In this document: positions 63,036 through 64,000 of the stretch, in pieces
How positions within the stretch are numbered: position 1 is the stretch's first letter
How the letters are laid out: each line of letters starts with the position of its first letter
Assembly (NCBI GenBank): GCA_004352715.1
Contig: SCFE01000023.1
Span: 2,366,079 to 2,430,078, forward strand
DNA from: Hofstenia miamia
Lineage: Eukaryota; Xenacoelomorpha; Acoela
Direction of reading: 5' to 3'
DNA: 64,000 nt
Made by a program: the position numbers and the translations under genes
The notes under the pieces: generated by a model
What the model was told of the DNA's origin: nothing
What the model saw: the letters and a program-made list of their open reading frames with translations, nothing else
Database searches by the model: none

Positions 63036-64000
63036 TGGTTTTGGCTTTAAAGAAGTTATGAAGTAATTAAGCCAATCAAGAAACTAAAATTAACATCAGA
63101 CCCACTGTCTAAAGCTTTCGACTCTATTAATCATAGCATATTAATAAAAAAATAATCCAGTATGGGATATTCTAATAGTGACAGAAATTTGATAACGAGC
63201 TACTTGAAACATAAATCAGACTTAAAGCAAATGATGTATTTTCTGATTAGCTGCCTTTTAACAATGGCGTCCCTCAGGACACAATTTTAAGTCCTCTTAT
63301 TTCAGTATATATGTAAACGACATGCATACGATAACCGAATTTATTTTAATTCAATATGCCGATGATACCTGAATATTCAACGATAAGGCCACGGTTAGAC
63401 TAGGTGATTGATCACGCGTGATCTGTCACATTTTGATAAAATCGCACGTCTAACTAGATAATTAGCGATGTGACGTGTTTAACTAATATTTCTTGCTACC
63501 AATCATGTAGTGTAACCGTAGCCTATTAAACCGGGGAATTTAGCAATTGAATCTGTAGTACAAAATTGTCAACGTATTTCAACATTCATAAGTTATTCAC
63601 AATGAAAGTAAAACATAATTTTATATTTTGCAGCCTGCTACGTCTAATTACGATGTTTCAGCATTAACTGGGAATTTCAAAAATATTAGTAGCAACTGTA
63701 TTTTTGAGTAGGTTTTGACTCGAAGCTAAATTTCGAATCTCATATTAATGCAATATTCCGAAAATTGGCAACAGGTATAAGAAGTTTGTCAATCATAGTA
63801 ATGCAATTTCAGCATGTGCCAAAATTCCATTTTCCATTGATTTATTATGAGTCACCTAAGTTATGCAAATATTTTATTTACTGATCTAAAAGATGTTTTT
63901 TATAAAAAAATCGATAGCCAATTAAAATGTTCACCAAATATTTCAAAGAAAATTCTTCACGAACTAAGCACTTTATTTCTAGGTCTACCGTTTTCCCAAA
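63036..64000 (+). mobile_element. CR1/Jockey-like reverse transcriptase relic, interrupted by a MITE
   Basis: Forward frames give LSKAFDSINHSILIKK near 63105, GVPQDTILSPLISVY near 63268, YVNDMH near 63312 and QYADDT near 63354. After the MITE at 63387-63523 come AIESVVQNCQRISTFIS near 63548 and, further on, FESHINAIFRKLATGIRSL near 63740 and QFQHVPKFHFPLIYY. The catalytic YADD survives but stops and shifts abound. The element continues past the window end. A different family from LINE-A. Confidence 0.65.
63387..63523. mobile_element. Harbinger-like MITE, copy 3 (short)
   Basis: 137 bp. Left end GGCCACGGTTAGACTAGGTG matches the other two copies; right end GTAACCGTAGCC is diverged. The interior keeps AAATCGCACGTCTAACTAGA and AATTAGCGATGTGACG but lacks the central hairpin arm. 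Flanks are TAA and TAT, so the 3-bp duplication is no longer exact. Confidence 0.75.

Overview
The window reads as a draft scaffold from an AT-rich invertebrate animal genome. The evidence is a spliced nuclear gene with GT-AG introns, a SOX-type HMG box, many non-LTR retrotransposons and DNA transposons, TA microsatellites and runs of N. I cannot name the species. There are no operons, CRISPR arrays, rRNA genes or tRNA genes that I can see.

The main single-copy gene is hidden among the repeats. It is a PUS3-type tRNA pseudouridine synthase (TruA family) on the + strand from 22113 to at least 56637. I placed thirteen exons by hand. They are all in phase, have GT and AG borders, and give an inferred 382-residue protein with the family motifs in order, including the catalytic Asp in GRTD. 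Two further exons near 59.6 and 60.2 kb would give a C-terminus of about 431 residues but are less certain. Intron sizes fall into two classes: 40 to 134 bp (introns 1, 2, 5, 7, 12) and 1.4 to 15.4 kb (the rest). The large introns are filled with transposon debris.

Layout. 1-2.1 kb: an unrecognised decayed coding frame and a gap. 2.26-2.84 kb (-): a broken SOX-like HMG-box gene. 4.2-15.4 kb: layered LINEs. One family, called LINE-A here (CR1/Jockey-like, 3' tail of ATT repeats), appears at 5.4-7.0 kb and, rearranged, at 8.1-11.8 kb inside the reverse transcriptase of an older LINE (LINE-B). LINE-D lies head-to-head with LINE-B at 13.8-15.4 kb. 15.4-16.6 kb: a Harbinger-like MITE and a P-element-like transposase end. 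16.9-18.9 kb: an unusual element with a zinc-finger ORF and a tyrosine-recombinase-like ORF among ten copies of a 14-bp motif. 19-21.4 kb: telomere-like repeats, foldback repeats and LINE ends. 22.1-60.2 kb: the PUS3 gene, with hAT, LINE-A, Tc1, mariner, L1/Tx1-like, R4-like and Penelope-like remnants in its introns. 60.2-64 kb: AT-rich sequence and a reverse-transcriptase relic split by another Harbinger-like MITE.

Apart from PUS3, nearly everything recognisable is mobile DNA, mostly dead. Several repeat structures touch an N run and are probably partly assembly artefacts; they are marked as such.
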